From PHAA01 sp022706565 (GTDB lineage Bacteria > Bacillota > Syntrophomonadia > Syntrophomonadales > Syntrophomonadaceae): a DNA stretch of 64,000 bases. The notes below the pieces were generated by a model. The model saw only the letters and a list, made by a program, of their open reading frames with translations. It was not told where the DNA came from and ran no database searches. The DNA is taken from positions 372,001 through 436,000 of the forward strand of contig JAXGLD010000001.1 in NCBI GenBank assembly GCA_040769385.1, given 5' to 3'. Positions 60,800-64,000 of this stretch are shown here, piece by piece; the stretch's first letter is position 1, and each line of letters opens with the position of its first letter. The translations under genes and the position numbers were made by a program.

Positions 60800-62173
60800 A
60801 TGAGTGAGGAACTGATTGCTGCGCTGTCTACCCCCCCAGGGGAAGGTGGAATCAGTATAATAAGAGCGAGTGGTAATGGGGTGATTGAACGGGTCGATCA
60901 GATATTCAGTCCAGCCAAAGGTATTAAACTGGCTAATAAGGATGGTTTCAGTCTGACTTTGGGCTGGATAACCGATAAGGATGGATCAAAGATTGACCAA
61001 GTTGTTATAGGCATAATGAGAGCTCCGCACAGTTATACCGGAGAAGACGTGGTTGAGATTAACAGTCATGGAGGCAGTCTTCCCGTTCGTCGATGCCTAC
61101 AAAGATGTCTGGATCTGGGCTTGAGGTTAGCGGAACCAGGAGAATTTACCAAACGGGCATTCCTCAATGGCCGTTTGGACTTAAGCCAGGCTGAAGCAGT
61201 AATCGATATCATCCGTGCCAAGACCGACCGGGGTCTGCAGTTGGCCATGCATCAACTCGAAGGCAAAAGCAGGCATATAGAGGAAATTGAGGATAACTTG
61301 GTGCAGATTAATGCAATGGTGGAAGCCAGCCTGGATTTTCCTGATGAGGTCGGTGATCTGGATTATGATGCAGCGCAGAGTTTATTGACAGAGACAATAG
61401 ACAAGCTTAATAATCTATTGGTAGCTGGGAGCCGAAACGAGGTTTACCGGGATGGAGTAGTAGTCGTTATCTGCGGGAAGCCTAATGTTGGCAAATCGAG
61501 TCTTCTAAATGCTCTGCTGCGCAAGGAAAAAGCCATTGTGACGGACATCCCGGGCACCACACGGGATGTTGTGGAAGATTATATAAATATTAGGGGAATA
61601 CCTGTAAAAATAATGGATACTGCCGGGATAAGATTCACAGAGGACCGCGTGGAAAAGATCGGAGTGGAAAAATCCCGTGAGGTTATCGAGAGGGCGGACC
61701 TACTTATCTTCATGCTGGATATTGCTGAAGGTATTAGCCAGGATGATATAGACATATACAATTTGGTAGATCCGGGAAGGGTCATTGTGCTGGTGAATAA
61801 GGACGATTTAGAGAGCAAGAAAATCAGCCCATTACAATTGGAGGAGATGTTTGCCGGGGTAAAGGTCATACGTGCATCAGTTATAAATGAAGTAGGTTTA
61901 GAGGAACTGGAAAAAGCAGTGGAAGAAATGGTATTAAACGGAGCTGTACCTGGAGATGGACTTGACATTATGGTTAACATTCGCCAAAAAGATGCTTTGG
62001 AACGAACCTATGAACAAGTGAGGAACGCTAGACAAACCTTGAAGGCGGTACCGTTGGATTGTTTAGCGATCGATATTTGGGGCGCACTGGAAACCTTAGG
62101 GGAAATTAGCGGCAAGTCATTAAAAGAAGAAGTAATAGACAGGATCTTTCATGACTTCTGCGTGGGGAAATAG
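60800..62173 (+). CDS. mnmE: tRNA modification GTPase MnmE
   Basis: ATG at 60800 behind AAGGGGGTG gives 457 residues. The G domain has GKPNVGKSSLLN, TDIPGTTRDVVED and DTAGIR, and the C-terminus is CVGK with the catalytic cysteine. With MnmG it makes xm5U at position 34 of tRNAs. It is 8 bp before mnmG. Confidence 0.97.
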   Translation: MSEELIAALSTPPGEGGISIIRASGNGVIERVDQIFSPAKGIKLANKDGFSLTLGWITDKDGSKIDQVVIGIMRAPHSYTGEDVVEINSHGGSLPVRRCLQRCLDLGLRLAEPGEFTKRAFLNGRLDLSQAEAVIDIIRAKTDRGLQLAMHQLEGKSRHIEEIEDNLVQINAMVEASLDFPDEVGDLDYDAAQSLLTETIDKLNNLLVAGSRNEVYRDGVVVVICGKPNVGKSSLLNALLRKEKAIVTDIPGTTRDVVEDYINIRGIPVKIMDTAGIRFTEDRVEKIGVEKSREVIERADLLIFMLDIAEGISQDDIDIYNLVDPGRVIVLVNKDDLESKKISPLQLEEMFAGVKVIRASVINEVGLEELEKAVEEMVLNGAVPGDGLDIMVNIRQKDALERTYEQVRNARQTLKAVPLDCLAIDIWGALETLGEISGKSLKEEVIDRIFHDFCVGK

Positions 62174-62181
62174 GTGATAAT

Positions 62182-64000
62182 GTGATCTATGAAGCAGGTA
62201 GATATGAAATTATTGTGATCGGGGCTGGGCACGCTGGCTGCGAGGCAGCTTTAGCGTCTGCCCGTATGGGTTGCCGTACCCTATTGGTGACAATGAGCGT
62301 TGAATATATAGCATTAATGCCCTGCAATCCTTCCATCGGTGGTCCAGCCAAGGCCCAACTGGTGCGGGAAATTGATGCGTTGGGCGGAGAAATGGGGGTA
62401 AATATAGACAAGTCGAGTATCCAGATGAGGATGATTAACACTGGAAAAGGACCGGCTGTGCAAGCTTTAAGGGCTCAAGCTGACAAGCATGAATATGGCC
62501 GGGAAATGATTAAGACGATACTGGGTCAGCCAAAGCTTGATTTGCTCATGGCCGAGGTTGAAGATATAGAAACTGAAGATAGCATGGTCAAAGCCGTGGT
62601 GACCCGTACCGGGGCCCGATATGAGTGCCAGGCGATTGTCTTGACCACAGGGACCTATCTAAAGGGGAGAATAATTGCCGGAGAGGTAATCTATGATGGA
62701 GGGCCGGGAAATCAGTTCCCTGCCGTCCGATTGTCAGACAGCCTGAAATCCATGGGGATAAAGTTGGGCCGTTTTAAAACTGGGACACCTCCCCGCATTG
62801 ACCGCAAAACGGTGGATTTCACAAGGATGGAGGAGCAGCCGGGGGATGAATATCCATGGAGGTTTTCCTTCATTAGTCCCCCACCCCAACGAGAACAGCT
62901 ATCTTGTTGGTTAACCCACTCCACCCCTGAAACCCATCGCATAGTGATGGAGAATATAGACCGGGCACCGATGTTTACCGGGGTTATTCAAGGTCGCGGC
63001 CCACGTTATTGCCCGTCTTTTGAAGATAAGGTGGTGCGCTTTTCACACAAACCATCGCACCAGTTGTTCATTGAGCCAGAGGGCCGGGATACTGATGAAA
63101 TGTATGTGCAGGGCCTGAATACCAGTCTGCCTGAAGATGTTCAGATAAGAGTTCTCAGAAGCATTCCAGGCTTGGAGAATGTGCACATGATTAGGACAGG
63201 CTATGCCATAGAGTATGATTACGTAATTCCATCTCAGGCTCGATTGACCCTTGAGAATAAGGTCGTAGCCGGGTTGTTTACTGCCGGGCAGATCAATGGA
63301 ACCTCAGGATATGAAGAGGCGGCTGCCCAGGGTCTCATAGCTGGGATAAATGCGGCATTAAAGATACAGGCAAGGGAGCCTTTTATATTGAAGAGAAGTG
63401 AAGCCTATATCGGGGTTCTGATCGATGACCTGGTCACCAAGCATGCAGACGAACCCTATAGAATGTTGACTTCGCGAGCAGAATACCGGCTGTTGCTGAG
63501 ACAGGACAACGCTGACCTGCGATTGACGGAAATGGGGCGTGAGATAGGTTTGGTGGACGATTACCGATGGGCAGTATTTAGAGAAAAAAAAGCTCGTTTG
63601 GAAAAGGGCATTCGTCACCTCCAGACAACCAGCTTCACCCCTGCAGACAGGGATATGAGCCGTTACCTGGCTTCTCGGAGCAGCGCTCCGCTGCGTGACC
63701 GCACCTCCCTTTGGGAATTGCTGCGCCGCCCAGAAATCCGGATAGATGACCTGATTGACTCTGGTTGGATGGGATCTGCGGATGATGAGGTGATAAGCCA
63801 GATTCAGATACAGTGCAAATATGAAGGCTACATTAACAAGCAGCGTGAGCAGGTTCGCCGCTTCGAGAAGCTTGAGAACAGGCAGATTCCTAAAGATATT
63901 GATTATGAACAGGTTTATAGTCTATCAAATGAAGCATTGCAAAAATTAAAGGAGATCCGGCCGATATCGATAGGCCATGCTTCAAGAATCTCTGGGGTCA
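62182..64000 (+). CDS. mnmG: tRNA modification enzyme MnmG (3' end beyond window)
   Basis: The frame opens with GTG at 62182 behind AGGTGAT and runs off the right edge; about 606 residues are seen, with perhaps 20-30 missing. FAD binding is in IVIGAGHAGCEAA and NPSIGGPAKAQLV; later FTAGQINGTSGYEEAAAQG. It is the FAD-dependent partner of MnmE. Confidence 0.97.
   Translation, partial: MIYEAGRYEIIVIGAGHAGCEAALASARMGCRTLLVTMSVEYIALMPCNPSIGGPAKAQLVREIDALGGEMGVNIDKSSIQMRMINTGKGPAVQALRAQADKHEYGREMIKTILGQPKLDLLMAEVEDIETEDSMVKAVVTRTGARYECQAIVLTTGTYLKGRIIAGEVIYDGGPGNQFPAVRLSDSLKSMGIKLGRFKTGTPPRIDRKTVDFTRMEEQPGDEYPWRFSFISPPPQREQLSCWLTHSTPETHRIVMENIDRAPMFTGVIQGRGPRYCPSFEDKVVRFSHKPSHQLFIEPEGRDTDEMYVQGLNTSLPEDVQIRVLRSIPGLENVHMIRTGYAIEYDYVIPSQARLTLENKVVAGLFTAGQINGTSGYEEAAAQGLIAGINAALKIQAREPFILKRSEAYIGVLIDDLVTKHADEPYRMLTSRAEYRLLLRQDNADLRLTEMGREIGLVDDYRWAVFREKKARLEKGIRHLQTTSFTPADRDMSRYLASRSSAPLRDRTSLWELLRRPEIRIDDLIDSGWMGSADDEVISQIQIQCKYEGYINKQREQVRRFEKLENRQIPKDIDYEQVYSLSNEALQKLKEIRPISIGHASRISGV

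Overview
The window is a low-to-mid GC Firmicutes chromosome segment centred on the replication origin. The gene order closely follows the Bacillus and Clostridia core (dnaA-dnaN-recF-remB-gyrB-gyrA on one side, rpmH-rnpA-yidD-yidC-jag-mnmE-mnmG on the other; spo0F-tal-glpX-rho-rpmE-yqhQ-prfA-prmC-tsaC-ywlE-rpiB-glyA-atp-ywmB-murA-spoIID further out). SpoIID and Spo0F point to an endospore former. A bacterial-type GlnRS, an acetate transporter of the SatP family and an orphan chelatase-like AAA/VWA pair suit an anaerobic clostridium, perhaps in or near Syntrophomonadaceae. That family-level placement is inference from gene content.

Layout: positions 1-58139 are almost entirely on the minus strand, and 58375-64000 entirely on the plus strand, so transcription runs away from an origin at about 56.7-58.3 kb. 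Left to right: spoIID (cut by the window edge), murA, ywmB and two small membrane proteins (1-3.5 kb); a VWA and AAA-ATPase operon (3.8-6.9 kb); a small membrane protein and a quiet spacer (7.4-8.0 kb); the full F1Fo ATP synthase operon (8.07-14.95 kb); nucleotide and one-carbon genes, a tRNA modification gene and release-factor genes (15-21.2 kb); rpmE, the YhaM-type nuclease gene, a radical SAM gene, an M23 peptidase gene, rho, glpX, tal and spo0F (22-29.6 kb); alr, a FemX-like gene, pyrG, argS and glnS (29.7-39.2 kb); two plus-strand genes running against replication (39.5-41.1 kb); a serine and arginine tRNA island with satP, tadA and serS (41.3-45.2 kb); a serine biosynthesis operon with a T-box leader (45.3-48.3 kb); pdxT-pdxS (48.3-49.8 kb); the gyrase-dnaA block (49.8-58.1 kb); and the rpmH to mnmG block (58.4-64 kb, mnmG cut by the window edge).

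Two pieces of genome logic stand out. First, the dnaA-dnaN spacer carries two abutting near-consensus DnaA boxes, then seven in-register triplets of the DnaA-trio type, then an AT-rich stretch; this is the arrangement expected of a Firmicutes unwinding site. Second, the serine locus contains a T-box whose UCC specifier candidate and TGGC bulge match a serine tRNA; the serine pathway genes and serS lie behind it, and all four serine tRNA isoacceptors (GGA, CGA, GCU, UGA) lie just downstream. tadA sits among tRNA genes that include its expected substrate tRNA-Arg(ACG). The least explained items are the AAA/VWA operon with the long imperfect hairpin behind it, the head-on zinc-ribbon membrane protein plus VWA gene pair, and several small membrane or hypothetical proteins. 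No CRISPR array, insertion sequence, prophage or integrase was seen.
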